Part shown: in pieces, positions 14,285 to 22,551 of the stretch
Layout: every line of letters begins with the position of its first letter
How positions within the stretch are numbered: the stretch's first letter is position 1
Source of the DNA: a virus
IMG/VR virus record: IMGVR_UViG_3300044953_000313
Coordinates: 1-28,980 of that record
DNA: 28,980 nucleotides
Reading direction: 5' to 3' (one strand)
Made by a program: the position numbers and the translations under genes
Notes under the pieces: generated by a model
The model's database searches: none
What the model was told of the DNA's origin: nothing
Seen by the model: only the letters and a program-made list of their open reading frames with translations

Positions 14285-16344
14285 ACTACTCGCTCGCAGA
14301 CCAGATCAATGGTGTCAGCCTCACCCCGCTGGGGGAGGATGTTCTGCGCGACCCACGCGCGATGCAGCGCATGAGCAACGATCTCGCCACGATGAGCGCA
14401 TACGGCGAGGGGCCGGGACTCGGCTTCGGAGAGTTGTTCCCCGAGGAGCCGGGCGGTGCCACCGGGCAGTTCGGTACGACCACTTACGCCGCGACCCCGG
14501 AAGATGACCAGAACGTGGTCTTGAGTGCGCTCCAGACAGTGATCGGGGCGCCGTTCAACATCCTGCGCGGCGGGAAGGAACTGCTGGAGGATACCATCGG
14601 GCACCCGAACTCGTACCTCCGGATGGAGGAGGACCGCTTCCTCGACGCGATGGGCGTCGTGGGCGATACCGGGCTCGCGTCGGTGGGGATGCCGGTTGAC
14701 CGGAGCGGGATCAACGCACGGCAGGCGGGTGGCAGCGAGATCGGGACTGGCGTCGGCGGCGGCACGACGGCGTTGATGCAGCCGAAGCGTTCGTGGTTGC
14801 CAGATCTCATCACGGGCGAGCAGCGGAAGCGTCGGCAGCGGATGATGGCCGACCTTCAGGCTGCGCTCAAGGCGCAGGACATCCACCTCAACGTCGAGGC
14901 GCTCAAGTCCGGCATCTACAAGGACGTGGCGACGGGCACCAACGCGATGGCGTCCGCGAACCAGACCAACCTCCGGACCGACTATCTGCGCCGGTACGGC
15001 GACGCGGACTGGCAGGCAAAGATCGACGCACAGCGTGCGAACGCGGAGCAGAGCCGCGCGGGGGCGTTCAACCAGACGCAGCAGGGCATCACGCACCGCG
15101 AGATGCGCCCGCATCAGGTGAGTGGCGCCCAAGCGGAAGCGCTCAACAAGTGGAGCGCCGGTCAGCGCGCTGACGATCAGTATTGGAACATCCAGCGTGG
15201 CGCACTGGAGGACGAGCGCGCGCAGAAGGCCGCAGAGTCGGATGTCAGAATCAAGGAGGCTATCGCCAAGATCGAGGACCGCGACCTCCGCTCCGCTGCG
15301 TACGTGGACGCCATGAATCGCGCCGCCGCAGATCGCGCCCGGCGTACCGATGCGGATGTTGCTCTTACGGGCCAGCAGGGGCTTCTCGTTACGGCGCAGA
15401 CCGGGACCGAGCGGTTCAGGCAGGAGAAGCTCGACGCACAGATCAAGGCGATCTCCGACTACGCCGCTGCGAACCTCGACAAGATCGCTGCTCAGATCGG
15501 GACGTTCTCGGACAGCTCTAAGTTGTTGCAGGCGCGCACGCGCGTCGAGGACATCCGCGCCGGCGCCTTGATGAACCGCGAGGACCGCGACAACGCGATG
15601 GCTGAGGTGAAGCGCGCGGTCCTCGAAACGAAGATGGACCTCGCGAGGCAGGCGCAGACGACCAGCGACCTGATCGCCAAGACGAAGATCAACTTCATCC
15701 TGAAGGACATCGAGCGTCTGGAGTCGGTGATCTCGCTCAACTACGCCCGCGAGAGCGCGGTGGGGCTGGAGTCGTCCGGCGGCGCGGGTGGCGGTGGCGG
15801 TGGCGCATTCGGACGCGCGCTCTTGTCGCAGGCTGGCAAGGAGAGCAACGCCAACCTCAACGCGCTGCTCGATTCCGCAAGCGACAACGTCGGCACGGTG
15901 TATGATCGCGCGAACCGCTGGGAGCTGCTCGGCTTTGAGCCGGGCAGAGACTTCAAAATCGCGCGTGGCTACAAGCCGGGTTGGCCGTTCTATTTGTGGG
16001 AGGAGGAGACTCCCGACCGGGTCGTATTCCCGAGGGGCAGCCGTCTCAGGGGCGCAGCGAAGGGCGTGCAGGAGAATGCCCCGGCGGCGCGGATCATGAC
16101 GGAGAAGCCCGCCGAAAAGACTGCCGAGGCGAACCCGGCGTTCGATGACGAGCCGGCGGCGGTGCGCCCCGAGGTCGCGAACGGGCAGACCAGCCGCGCC
16201 ATGAACGGGCGCACGGCAGAGATCCTGCGCACCTACCCAACCCCCAAGTCCATCGTCGCCGCGCACAAGTCCGGCGCGATCACGCTAGAGGAAGGCGCCC
16301 GAGCACTCGACGCGCTGGGCGTCAAGCGTAGGCCGCGCACTTGA
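14281..16344 (+). CDS. 687-aa helical internal virion protein
   Basis: Begins at the ATG overlapping the previous stop. After an N-terminal section with likely folded segments (about 1-160), residues 170-520 are one long charged helical/coiled-coil region (e.g. KRRQRMMADLQAALKAQDIH; ESDVRIKEAIAKIEDRDLRS). Then comes a Gly-run linker (GGAGGGGGGAFG, about 500) and a C-terminal domain with YKPGWPFYLWEEETPDRV and a final helix. Size, helicity and the position between two other large helical proteins fit internal virion (ejectosome) proteins of short-tailed phages. No lytic transglycosylase or protease motif was seen. Long antisense ORFs in this region are GC-bias shadows. Confidence 0.6.
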   Translation: MNYSLADQINGVSLTPLGEDVLRDPRAMQRMSNDLATMSAYGEGPGLGFGELFPEEPGGATGQFGTTTYAATPEDDQNVVLSALQTVIGAPFNILRGGKELLEDTIGHPNSYLRMEEDRFLDAMGVVGDTGLASVGMPVDRSGINARQAGGSEIGTGVGGGTTALMQPKRSWLPDLITGEQRKRRQRMMADLQAALKAQDIHLNVEALKSGIYKDVATGTNAMASANQTNLRTDYLRRYGDADWQAKIDAQRANAEQSRAGAFNQTQQGITHREMRPHQVSGAQAEALNKWSAGQRADDQYWNIQRGALEDERAQKAAESDVRIKEAIAKIEDRDLRSAAYVDAMNRAAADRARRTDADVALTGQQGLLVTAQTGTERFRQEKLDAQIKAISDYAAANLDKIAAQIGTFSDSSKLLQARTRVEDIRAGALMNREDRDNAMAEVKRAVLETKMDLARQAQTTSDLIAKTKINFILKDIERLESVISLNYARESAVGLESSGGAGGGGGGAFGRALLSQAGKESNANLNALLDSASDNVGTVYDRANRWELLGFEPGRDFKIARGYKPGWPFYLWEEETPDRVVFPRGSRLRGAAKGVQENAPAARIMTEKPAEKTAEANPAFDDEPAAVRPEVANGQTSRAMNGRTAEILRTYPTPKSIVAAHKSGAITLEEGARALDALGVKRRPRT

Positions 16345-18860
16345 ACCTTGATGACATCTACGAGGTCGATCCTGACGACCTGAACGACCTGTTCGATACG
16401 GACAGCTCCGAGCTGGAACTGGAGTACATAGTTTCCTCCCCACTGGAGGAGGATTACAACCTCTTAGAGTCGGAGTCTGACGCGCTGGTTCGCATGGTCG
16501 AGAAGCATAAGAACAACTACCCGACCGCCGGCGAGATGCTCGACCCGGTATTCGAGAACCTGTCTGAGCCTAAGCTCTGGGGGCAGATCGGCAAGGTGGC
16601 GGCCCCGGCGATTGCGGGTGCGGTAGTCGGCGCCGCCGTTCCTCCGCTTGGCGCGGGCTGGCTTGCGACGGTAGGCTCTGGAGCACTCGGCGGCGTCGCC
16701 GGCGGTGCCGTGACGCGCGGGGTGAGCAACCTCGTCAACGGCAAGCCACTTGGCGAGGGCTCGACGCTGGGCACCGTGATGACCGATGCGGCGCTCGGTG
16801 GCGGGAGCAACTTGGCTATCCGCGCCGCCACGCCGTACGTCGTGCGTGGCGCGCAGGCACTCGGGCGCGGAGCGGCTCGGCTCGCGGGGCGGCTGCCACA
16901 GCGCACTCCCGCCGTGTCCACCCTGCCTGGCTACGATCAGGCATTGACGCTCCGGTCACCGCTGCCGGATGTCGAGCCGATGCCGAACATGATGCACGAT
17001 CAGCCGGACATGAGAGTCGCGCGGGACGACCTCGATATGTCCCTGATGGACGACGTGCGGACGGGCGTGTCGAGTTCCGAGTTCGTGCTGCGCCGCAGCC
17101 AGCGGTCGCAGGCGGCGCAGATCGCCGGGCGTCGGATCCGGGGCATGAACCGCGACACGCACACCGAGCGTGCGCTGGCCGAGGATGCGCGTGACCGCAC
17201 CGGCGTCGCGAACCTTGATGAGAACGAGCGGCGCGCGGTGACGGTTGCGCTCGCCGGGCGCTTCGATGAGCTGCCGCCACAGTGGCAGACGCAGCGCGTG
17301 CGGGATGCCGCCACTCTCGCCCGAGACGAGTTCTACGACGCGGCGTCCGAGAAGCTGCTAGCGAACCGGGCGGGAACCGTGGTGACGCAGGGACCAGATC
17401 GTGGTCAGGTGGTGCAGTACGCCCCACGCGCCAACTACATCCCGTGGATCCCGGCAGAGCCCCGGCGCGGCGCCGCGCGACTGCGCGAGTTGCTGGCGAA
17501 CCGTGGGCGTACCCCGCAGACCATGTTCCAGCGCACGGGGGAGCGCGGGCCGGATACGCAGGCGCTGGAAGAACTCTGGGGCATCGAGGGTCCGCAGTCG
17601 ACGAACTGGGTCACCGACGCCGACGAGGCGATGCGGATCTACATCGACGGCGGGCGTGGGCGTGTCGGCTATCCCGAGCTGGTAGCGCGCTCGCGGCACT
17701 TCGGGCCGATCCTTGAGCAGCATCCCGATGCCGCGCACCCGTGGGGACACGACGCGAACATCCTCTACCAGCAGATGCTGGAGGCGACCGCGCCACTGGA
17801 AGCGGAACTGTTCAAGGACACGATGGAGAGCATCTATCGCCCCGACCGTCCTGGTCCCGGCGAGCGCGCCCTGACGTGGCTCAAGAATCAGGTTTCGCAC
17901 ACGCTGCTCGGGCAGACTGCGGCGACGCAGCTCACGCAGGCCGGCACCCCGGCGTGGCGCTTCGGCTTCCTGAACGATCTGCGCGGGAAGTACGACTACC
18001 TGCGCGACCCCAGCTTCCGGCGCCTGACGAACCTGTCCGGCGCGCAGGATGCGGCATACGCGCGAGAGCTTGCCGACTACGATGCGGTTGGCCCCCGCGC
18101 GACGCGGGCCGTCGAGGAGAGCCTGCGCGGGTTCGGCAATGCCGGCGCGAAGCCCTACCTTGAGGATCTGGTCGAGCGCGCGGCGACGGGCAACGTCAAT
18201 GCCGCGACGCGCAAGCAGCTTGAGGAGCTCGGACTGAGCCTTGACGACGTGGCGGATGGCGTCAACGCGCGCAACTTGCGGCAGGCGCTGGAGGAATCCG
18301 CGCACCGGAACCAGTTCCACCCATACGATCCGGGTGGCTCGGGGGAGTGGTTCACGGGACGCACCGGGCGTGCGTTGACCATGTACCAGCCCTTCGGGCA
18401 CGCAGCGTGGCGCAACCTCCAAGAGGACATCATCGAGCCCCTGCTCGGGCCGCAGGGCTGGCGCCGTGCGTACCAGACGGGGGACTATTCGTTGCAGCGG
18501 CTCGGTGCTGCCCGCGCCGCGCGGTTGCCGGTGGCGGCGCTGCCGGCGGCTGCGGTGGCCGAGGGAGTCAAGTCGGCTGTGGGGCTGCGCGGGTTCGATC
18601 CGATGCGCGCGGCGACGACGGCGCTGGAGTCCAACGTCGGCACGCCGGCAATGCTCGGCACGAGCTTTTTCGGCGGATACCGCCCCGAGAACAACTTCAT
18701 CCCCCCGTGGCTCAGTCTCGCGGGGCAGCAGGTTCGCAACCTTCAGAGCGGGCACCCGGAGCGGGTGCTGATCGACGCGGCTGCGTGGGCAGACCCGACC
18801 GGCTGGATGGCCGTGGCGCGCCCGACGCTGCAAAACATGACAAAGGAAGAAAGACGATGA
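16341..18860 (+). CDS. 839-aa large internal virion protein
   Basis: Starts at TTG 16341, overlapping the previous stop (TTGA). The N-terminal 60 residues are very acidic (LDDIYEVDPDDLNDLFDTDS). Next is a hydrophobic Gly/Ala segment of about residues 85-130 (AAPAIAGAVVGAAVPPLGAG; GSGALGGVAGGAVTRGVSNL) that could insert in membrane. A large Arg-rich helical body follows. Late motifs GRALTMYQPFGHAAWRNLQE and NNFIPPWLSLAG recall the C-terminal membrane-proximal region of large phage polyvalent/internal virion proteins. This is the largest product of the structural operon and probably part of the DNA-ejection machine; no enzyme motif was recognised. The stop overlaps the ATG of a mini membrane protein. 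Confidence 0.6.
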   Translation: MNLDDIYEVDPDDLNDLFDTDSSELELEYIVSSPLEEDYNLLESESDALVRMVEKHKNNYPTAGEMLDPVFENLSEPKLWGQIGKVAAPAIAGAVVGAAVPPLGAGWLATVGSGALGGVAGGAVTRGVSNLVNGKPLGEGSTLGTVMTDAALGGGSNLAIRAATPYVVRGAQALGRGAARLAGRLPQRTPAVSTLPGYDQALTLRSPLPDVEPMPNMMHDQPDMRVARDDLDMSLMDDVRTGVSSSEFVLRRSQRSQAAQIAGRRIRGMNRDTHTERALAEDARDRTGVANLDENERRAVTVALAGRFDELPPQWQTQRVRDAATLARDEFYDAASEKLLANRAGTVVTQGPDRGQVVQYAPRANYIPWIPAEPRRGAARLRELLANRGRTPQTMFQRTGERGPDTQALEELWGIEGPQSTNWVTDADEAMRIYIDGGRGRVGYPELVARSRHFGPILEQHPDAAHPWGHDANILYQQMLEATAPLEAELFKDTMESIYRPDRPGPGERALTWLKNQVSHTLLGQTAATQLTQAGTPAWRFGFLNDLRGKYDYLRDPSFRRLTNLSGAQDAAYARELADYDAVGPRATRAVEESLRGFGNAGAKPYLEDLVERAATGNVNAATRKQLEELGLSLDDVADGVNARNLRQALEESAHRNQFHPYDPGGSGEWFTGRTGRALTMYQPFGHAAWRNLQEDIIEPLLGPQGWRRAYQTGDYSLQRLGAARAARLPVAALPAAAVAEGVKSAVGLRGFDPMRAATTALESNVGTPAMLGTSFFGGYRPENNFIPPWLSLAGQQVRNLQSGHPERVLIDAAAWADPTGWMAVARPTLQNMTKEERR

Positions 18861-19015
18861 CGGACATAGATTATCGCTGGTGGGCGCTGTTCGTTGGGCA
18901 GGTGGCCGTTGGCCTCACCCTGCTGTTCTACAACGACGCGGAGTACGGCAAGCTGCTGCTCGCGTCTGCCTTCGGGCAGGGCGTGACCGGCGGGATTGGC
19001 CCGGTACTGCGGTAA
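18857..19015 (+). CDS. 52-aa membrane protein
   Basis: A short ORF coupled to both neighbours (ATGA at 18857, TAATG at 19013-19017). The product has one clear span (about residues 8-25, WWALFVGQVAVGLTLLFY) and a second weaker hydrophobic Gly-rich stretch (GKLLLASAFGQGVTGGIG). Two short hydrophobic segments recall small holins or internal virion membrane peptides. Function unknown. Confidence 0.55.
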   Translation: MTDIDYRWWALFVGQVAVGLTLLFYNDAEYGKLLLASAFGQGVTGGIGPVLR

Positions 19016-19119
19016 TGCCCCGCGACGACAACCAGCTCCCCGGCGTCAAGGAGCAATGGATCAGCGTGGTGATCCGCACGCTGATCGCGGCCTTGTCTGC
19101 CCTCATAGCCGGTAGCTAG
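19015..19119 (+). CDS. 34-aa mini membrane protein
   Basis: The ATG at 19015 uses the last A of the previous TAA. The peptide has a charged N-terminus (MPRDDNQLPGVKEQW) and a hydrophobic C-terminal helix (SVVIRTLIAALSALIAGS) that could form a membrane span. Located between a membrane protein and a phosphoesterase. It may be a lysis-related or virion membrane peptide; the call rests on coupling and hydrophobicity. Confidence 0.45.
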   Translation: MPRDDNQLPGVKEQWISVVIRTLIAALSALIAGS

Positions 19120-19122
19120 GCC

Positions 19123-19878
19123 ATGGCGTGCGCGATTCCGACGCACGTCACAAACACCCTCGTCATCATCTCCGACGTCCACGTCGGGGCGAACGAACAC
19201 GCCGAGCGCGAGTTCGATGAGGCCCTGCGTTGGGTGAAGGACGAGGGTGTGTTGCTGCTTGCCAACGGCGACCTGGCCGACAACGCCATCGTATCCGGCA
19301 AGGCACCCGGCGAGAAGCTGCTCGGGCAGAGCAAGTGGCCCACCGAGCAGGCCAAGATACTTGCGTCCAAGCTGAAGCCCTTCGCCAAGAAGGGCAAGCT
19401 CGTGGGCATCGTGCGCGGCAACCACGAGGCGCGCTCTAGGCGAGAGGCGCTATTCGACCTGTGCGAGTTCATCGCCTACGCAATCGAGGCGCCGTATCTC
19501 GGCGTCGGCGGTTACTTGCGGTTCAACTCTGGTTCGCAGTCCTACACCGTCGCGGTGCAGCACGGCCGCAGCGGGGCGGCGAACGGGTTCTTCGAGCTGG
19601 ACAAGATGCACCGGCTGTATCCGCGCGCGGAGCTGCTTGCTCTGGGGCACAACCACCACCTCGCGTCGCGACGGATCTATGGGCTGGATGTCGGGAAGAA
19701 CGGTACCGAGACCCTGCGCGAAGTCTGGCAGGTACGCACCGGCTCGTTCTTGAGGTACAGCGACTACGTGCGGGAGGCAGTCCTGACCCCGCAGCGTATG
19801 GGGTGCCCGATCATCCGTTTCGACCCGAAGGAGCATCGGATCTCTGTGGATCTCGATACGCTAAGCTGGGGGCTATGA
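19123..19878 (+). CDS. Calcineurin-like metallophosphoesterase
   Basis: A 251-aa enzyme with all metal-binding blocks of the superfamily: D18 and H20 in ISDVHVG, D50 in NGDLADN, N100-H101 in RGNHEARSR, H147 in QHGRSG, and H176/H178 in GHNHH. It should bind two metal ions and hydrolyse a phosphoester. Substrate (nucleic acid, nucleotide or protein) is not revealed by sequence; phage members of this group are usually annotated as putative DNA or protein phosphoesterases. It ends with an ATGA overlap to a 45-aa protein. Being at the end of the virion operon it may be expressed late. Confidence 0.85.
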   Translation: MACAIPTHVTNTLVIISDVHVGANEHAEREFDEALRWVKDEGVLLLANGDLADNAIVSGKAPGEKLLGQSKWPTEQAKILASKLKPFAKKGKLVGIVRGNHEARSRREALFDLCEFIAYAIEAPYLGVGGYLRFNSGSQSYTVAVQHGRSGAANGFFELDKMHRLYPRAELLALGHNHHLASRRIYGLDVGKNGTETLREVWQVRTGSFLRYSDYVREAVLTPQRMGCPIIRFDPKEHRISVDLDTLSWGL

Positions 19879-20012
19879 CGGAGCTGATGTGGAAGCTGCG
19901 CCTCGACGCCGGGAAGTGGACGCTGTTCAGGTGCGACGAGCGTGGCGAGTGGCACGTCGTGCGGCACCTGACTGAGCGGGAGGCACAGCGCCTTGTTCAC
20001 GCAATCGGTTAG
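19875..20012 (+). CDS. 45-aa hypothetical protein
   Basis: The ATG at 19875 overlaps the phosphoesterase stop. The small product (TELMWKLRLDAGKWTLFRCD then ERGEWHVVRHLTEREAQR) looks like a compact beta-beta-alpha domain. No family recognised. The last 20 bases overlap the TTG start of the RHH gene. Confidence 0.5.
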   Translation: MTELMWKLRLDAGKWTLFRCDERGEWHVVRHLTEREAQRLVHAIG

Positions 20013-20292
20013 GCCGCAGAAGTTCAAGGACACGCCGCGCGACCAGAAGCGGAACCTCGACCGGGTTGCGCGTCGGGTCACGCAGGTGGACGTGTTGGCG
20101 CAGATGAAGGAGGACCGAGTGCGCCGGGACCGGCGCTACCCGGAGTCGCTGGTGGTGCAATGTACCTTCACCCTGACGCCGGAGCTTGACGCCGAGATCC
20201 ACGACGCGGCGCAGCGCAAGAATTGCAGCCGGTCTGCCGTGGTGCGGCAGGCGCTGATATTCTACTTCGATGCGACACGTCCGGCTGGGTGA
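19993..20292 (+). CDS. Ribbon-helix-helix (CopG/Arc-like) protein
   Basis: A 99-aa protein with a basic, probably disordered first half (RPQKFKDTPRDQKRNLDRVA) and a C-terminal RHH domain: strand VVQCTFTLTPEL, helix LDAEIHDAAQRKN, turn CS, helix RSAVVRQALIFYFDA. RHH proteins dimerise and read DNA with the paired strand; this one is a candidate late regulator or DNA-binding partner. The TTG start at 19993 has GGGAGG ten bases upstream; an ATG at 20104 is an alternative that keeps the whole domain. Overlaps the next gene by 23 bases. Confidence 0.6.
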   Translation: MFTQSVRPQKFKDTPRDQKRNLDRVARRVTQVDVLAQMKEDRVRRDRRYPESLVVQCTFTLTPELDAEIHDAAQRKNCSRSAVVRQALIFYFDATRPAG

Positions 20293-20557
20293 TGTGCGGT
20301 ACCGGGTGCGCGTCGTGAAGGACGCGCAGCGGCACCGCAGGGAGCGCGGCATCGCCACGCCGCACTCCCTGCTCGGCTACATCGACCCGGAGAACGAGGA
20401 CATCGTGCTGGAGCAGGCCGAACCCAAGACGATGAGCGCGACACTATTCCACGAGATGCTGCACGACGCCTTCCCGTTCCTCGACGAGGACGTCATCCGC
20501 GACGCCGAGGACCGACTATTCCCCGCCCTCTGGAAGCACGGGTTCCGGCCGTTCTAG
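20270..20557 (+). CDS. Small HExxH zinc-metallopeptidase-like protein
   Basis: A 95-aa protein. H61-E62-x2-H65 in ATLFHEMLHDAF gives the zincin motif, followed by a Glu/Asp-rich helix (LDEDVIRDAEDRLFPALWKH) likely to supply a third ligand, as in minimal ImmA/IrrE-like phage peptidases. The N-terminus is a basic beta hairpin (RHVRLGDVRYRVRVVKD). ImmA-type proteins often cleave phage repressors; pairing with an RHH regulator immediately upstream is suggestive but not proof. It is the last gene of the rightward operon and its 3' end overlaps that of a leftward gene by 65 bases. Confidence 0.6.
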   Translation: MRHVRLGDVRYRVRVVKDAQRHRRERGIATPHSLLGYIDPENEDIVLEQAEPKTMSATLFHEMLHDAFPFLDEDVIRDAEDRLFPALWKHGFRPF

Positions 20558-20828
20558 TTCGTGTAGATTGTGGCAGTGGACTCGGCGCCCCCTCCAGCGG
20601 CAGGCCGAGCGCGGCGCGCATGGCGCGGTCCATCTCAGCGGAGACGCGGTACCCGCGCAGCCAGAGCCACGCCGAGCGTGCGGAGACGCCTGCGAGGCGC
20701 GCGAGCCTCGGCGTCGGGATCGTCGCGATGCCGCGCGCATCCGCCGCGAGCAGCACCTCGCGCCGAGGAAGCGCGTGCGCGCTGCGCGCCGTTGAGGGTG
20801 GGGTCCAATCAACTTGATCGTTCTTCAT
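20493..20828 (-). CDS. Helix-turn-helix DNA-binding protein (YdaS/Cro-like)
   Basis: Starts at ATG 20828, overlapping the previous stop (ATGA), giving 111 aa; the longer upstream frame has no support. Residues 37-60 form a HTH (IPTPRLARLAGVSARSAWLW then LRGY), followed by a helix (EMDRAMRAALGLPLEG). The last 30 residues are Pro/Arg-rich and read antisense to the end of the metallopeptidase gene. It is the last gene of the early operon and may be a Cro- or anti-repressor-type regulator. Confidence 0.55.
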   Translation of the reverse strand: MKNDQVDWTPPSTARSAHALPRREVLLAADARGIATIPTPRLARLAGVSARSAWLWLRGYRVSAEMDRAMRAALGLPLEGAPSPLPQSTRTRTAGTRASRGRGIVGPRRRG

Positions 20829-21022
20829 TCTTCTACCTCCAGTCTGGCTATCTCCATCTCGATGTAGTGCTTGGCCTTCCGTAGATCCTCGATGCCACCC
20901 TTGTAGCGGTAGCGGGCGAGGTACTTGAGGGCGTTCGCGGCGCACCACGGCAGATCCCACGCGATGATGACGCTCGTCGGCTCAGGGTTGAGCCGCGTGT
21001 AGTGGTCTGGCCCCTCGCTCAT
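20825..21022 (-). CDS. DUF3310-like small protein
   Basis: A 65-aa protein: DHYTRL near the N-terminus, then WCAANALKYLARYRYKGGIE, then DLRKAKHYIEMEI. This is the signature of DUF3310 ('HY...', 'GNAIKYI.R..KKGG.EDL.KA.WYL'), found in many phages, often near nucleotide or DNA metabolism genes; its biochemical role is unknown. Start at ATG 21022 with GGGAG upstream. Its stop overlaps the HTH gene start. Confidence 0.75.
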   Translation of the reverse strand: MSEGPDHYTRLNPEPTSVIIAWDLPWCAANALKYLARYRYKGGIEDLRKAKHYIEMEIARLEVEE

Positions 21023-21043
21023 GCAGCGTCCAGCTCCCTGCGC

Positions 21044-21535
21044 TCACAACGCACCCAGTGGCGCCCCGGTAGATCGCGGGCTGTATGCAGACAGATGCCT
21101 TTGCCGAGGCCGGATGCTACCCTCGTTCGGTTGCGCTCGGCTGCGCCAACTGGGCCTGACACCCTGCTGAGTATTTTTCCGCACCTTGCCGCCGGACCTG
21201 ATCGCGAGCAGCTTCTCGCGGATCGCCTGCGCGTCGAAGTCGGGGAACAGGCCGCAGACGAACTCGAATGAGCCGACGTACTGCGCGCGACTGATTACCC
21301 AGCGGCGCGCCTCCTCGTATTCGATAGGGCCGGGGCGTCGGCGGCGCGGCCCCATTTGCAAGATGTAGCGCACCGCGTCGATCTGCGCGAGCCAGAGCCA
21401 CTGCTCGGCGGTCAACGTCGGGCGGTAGTCATGATGGTGCGGGTCGTAGTCGATGCCGCGCTCGCGACTGGCGAGGTGGTGGTCAACCACACTATGGTGC
21501 ATCGCCATCGCTGCCATGCTGTGCTTCGTTCTCAT
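21044..21535 (-). CDS. 163-aa hypothetical protein
   Basis: Start at ATG 21535 is preferred because GGGGGAGGG precedes it; a TTG at 21547 is also in frame. The N-terminus is His/Met-rich (HSMAAMAMHHSVVDHHLASR; DYDPHHHDYRP). A helical core follows (TAEQWLWLAQIDAVRYILQM; EEARRWVISRAQYVGSFEFV), then a basic disordered tail (RPSWRSRAQPNEGSIRPRQR). The His clusters could bind metal. No family recognised. The 5' part overlaps the nuclease gene by 44 bases. Confidence 0.5.
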   Translation of the reverse strand: MRTKHSMAAMAMHHSVVDHHLASRERGIDYDPHHHDYRPTLTAEQWLWLAQIDAVRYILQMGPRRRRPGPIEYEEARRWVISRAQYVGSFEFVCGLFPDFDAQAIREKLLAIRSGGKVRKNTQQGVRPSWRSRAQPNEGSIRPRQRHLSAYSPRSTGAPLGAL

Positions 21536-21848
21536 GCCCTCCCCCAATGAGCCACGCCCATATCTCCCACGGCAGGAGCACCAGGGCCGGTGCGTTGTTT
21601 CGTCTCAAGAACAGGAGGTGATTTTCTGCCAACCACCTCTCTAAAGTTCGGAAGCCGTCCCCGCTGGCTCGCGCCTTCACCTCGGCGGTGAGTACACGGT
21701 CGCGCACCGAGATGCGCAGATCGCCCTTGTAGCCTTCCACGGCACCGGAGAGCGGCACGCGGTGCGCGGCCACCCCGAGTGCCCGGTGGAGCGCCACAAA
21801 TTCCCGCTCCACCCTGGCACCCTTGTCCCGGCTCCGCTTGCCACTCAC
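21492..21848 (-). CDS. PD-(D/E)XK nuclease, Hjc-like Holliday junction resolvase candidate
   Basis: A 118-aa protein starting at GTG 21848 (GTGA overlap with the zinc-ribbon gene; G-rich SD upstream). It has SRDKGARVEREFVALHRALG (helix with catalytic-type Glu14/15), then VPLSGAVEGYKGDLRI (Asp43) and RVLTAEVKARASG (E56-x-K58), which is the PD-(D/E)XK core in the order of archaeal/phage Hjc-type resolvases. Such enzymes cut four-way junctions before packaging. It could be another small PD-(D/E)XK nuclease. It belongs with the annealing protein, exonuclease and SSB of the same operon. Confidence 0.7.
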   Translation of the reverse strand: MSGKRSRDKGARVEREFVALHRALGVAAHRVPLSGAVEGYKGDLRISVRDRVLTAEVKARASGDGFRTLERWLAENHLLFLRRNNAPALVLLPWEIWAWLIGGGHENEAQHGSDGDAP

Positions 21849-22009
21849 CCCGCCCCCCGCTTGCAGGACTCGACTACGCCCGAACACCCCGCGGAGCAGA
21901 AGAACAAACATCGCTGTCCCGGCTTCCGCTGGCTCGCTCGAAACCACGCCTTGCACTTGGGGCAGCGCGTCCCGCGACGATCGGGCGGCACCGCCTTCGT
22001 GTCTTTCAT
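21845..22009 (-). CDS. 54-aa zinc-ribbon-like protein
   Basis: A small gene with SD GGGGAGGG before ATG 22009, overlapping its upstream neighbour (ATGA) and downstream neighbour (GTGA). Cysteines are arranged as C16-x2-C19 (RCPKCKAWF), then C34, C38 and C42 (CLFFCSAGC), and C49. CPKC plus a second Cys pair suggests a single zinc site, similar to the small Zn-ribbons found next to phage nucleases. It may be a nucleic-acid-binding accessory of the nuclease encoded next; function is inferred from position. Confidence 0.65.
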   Translation of the reverse strand: MKDTKAVPPDRRGTRCPKCKAWFRASQRKPGQRCLFFCSAGCSGVVESCKRGAG

Positions 22010-22551
22010 GAGCCCTCCCCAACCGACAGCTTGATGATCGTGTCGCTGACGGCATCGAGGACGCCCTGCTTGCGCAGGTTGTCGAGTTCATTGCAGAGGT
22101 TCACGAACGCCCGCAATCGGTCGATCTCGGTCTGGTAGTCGTTGTCCAAGAAGAACTTGCGGATGTCGCGCAGGGCCACGAGCGCATCGCGCACCTCTGC
22201 CACGGCACTCATCCGAGCCTCGCGGATGCGCTTGATTGCACCCAGCAGCTCTGGCTCGATTGCGTCGGACAGCTCGCGCACCTCGTCGGCAAGCGTGGCG
22301 AGTGTTTTCTTCGACTCGGCCACTGCGTCGTTTATCGTTTCGATCTCGACTGCGATGTTGTCCATTGCCAACCCCACTCTCACTATTTCCGTTTCCCATG
22401 TGACGATGAACACCTGACCCTCGGGCGAGCGGCTGTCCTTCCTGAGATTGCGCCGGTGGACCTCGCCCGCGTACTCGTACCAAGGGCGGCGAGACATCTT
22501 GGTCAGCGACCAGCCGATCACGCGGTCCCGCTCGTTAGCGATGTCGTTCAT
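22006..22551 (-). CDS. 181-aa coiled-coil hypothetical protein
   Basis: Start at ATG 22551 overlapping the previous stop (ATGA). An N-terminal basic/aromatic segment (TKMSRRPWYEYAGEVHRRNL) is followed from about residue 58 by a long helical region with heptad-like hydrophobics (AMDNIAVEIETINDAVAESK; TLADEVRELSDAIEPELLGA). No catalytic motif or membrane segment. Possibly a structural or adaptor component of the recombination operon; family not recognised. Confidence 0.55.
   Translation of the reverse strand: MNDIANERDRVIGWSLTKMSRRPWYEYAGEVHRRNLRKDSRSPEGQVFIVTWETEIVRVGLAMDNIAVEIETINDAVAESKKTLATLADEVRELSDAIEPELLGAIKRIREARMSAVAEVRDALVALRDIRKFFLDNDYQTEIDRLRAFVNLCNELDNLRKQGVLDAVSDTIIKLSVGEGS

Noticed and set aside
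14233-16266. 677-codon open frame on the minus strand
   Set aside because: It is antisense to a well-supported helical virion gene, has an Arg/Val/His-rich shadow composition, and no coupling or SD; typical of GC-rich DNA.
17358-18833. 491-codon open frame on the minus strand
   Set aside because: Antisense to the 839-aa gene, with Arg/Leu-rich shadow composition and no neighbours on that strand.
21140-21180. Possible tRNA-like sequence in the early operon
   Set aside because: No T-loop GTTCGAATC pattern or cloverleaf stems could be found; the segment is coding on the minus strand.
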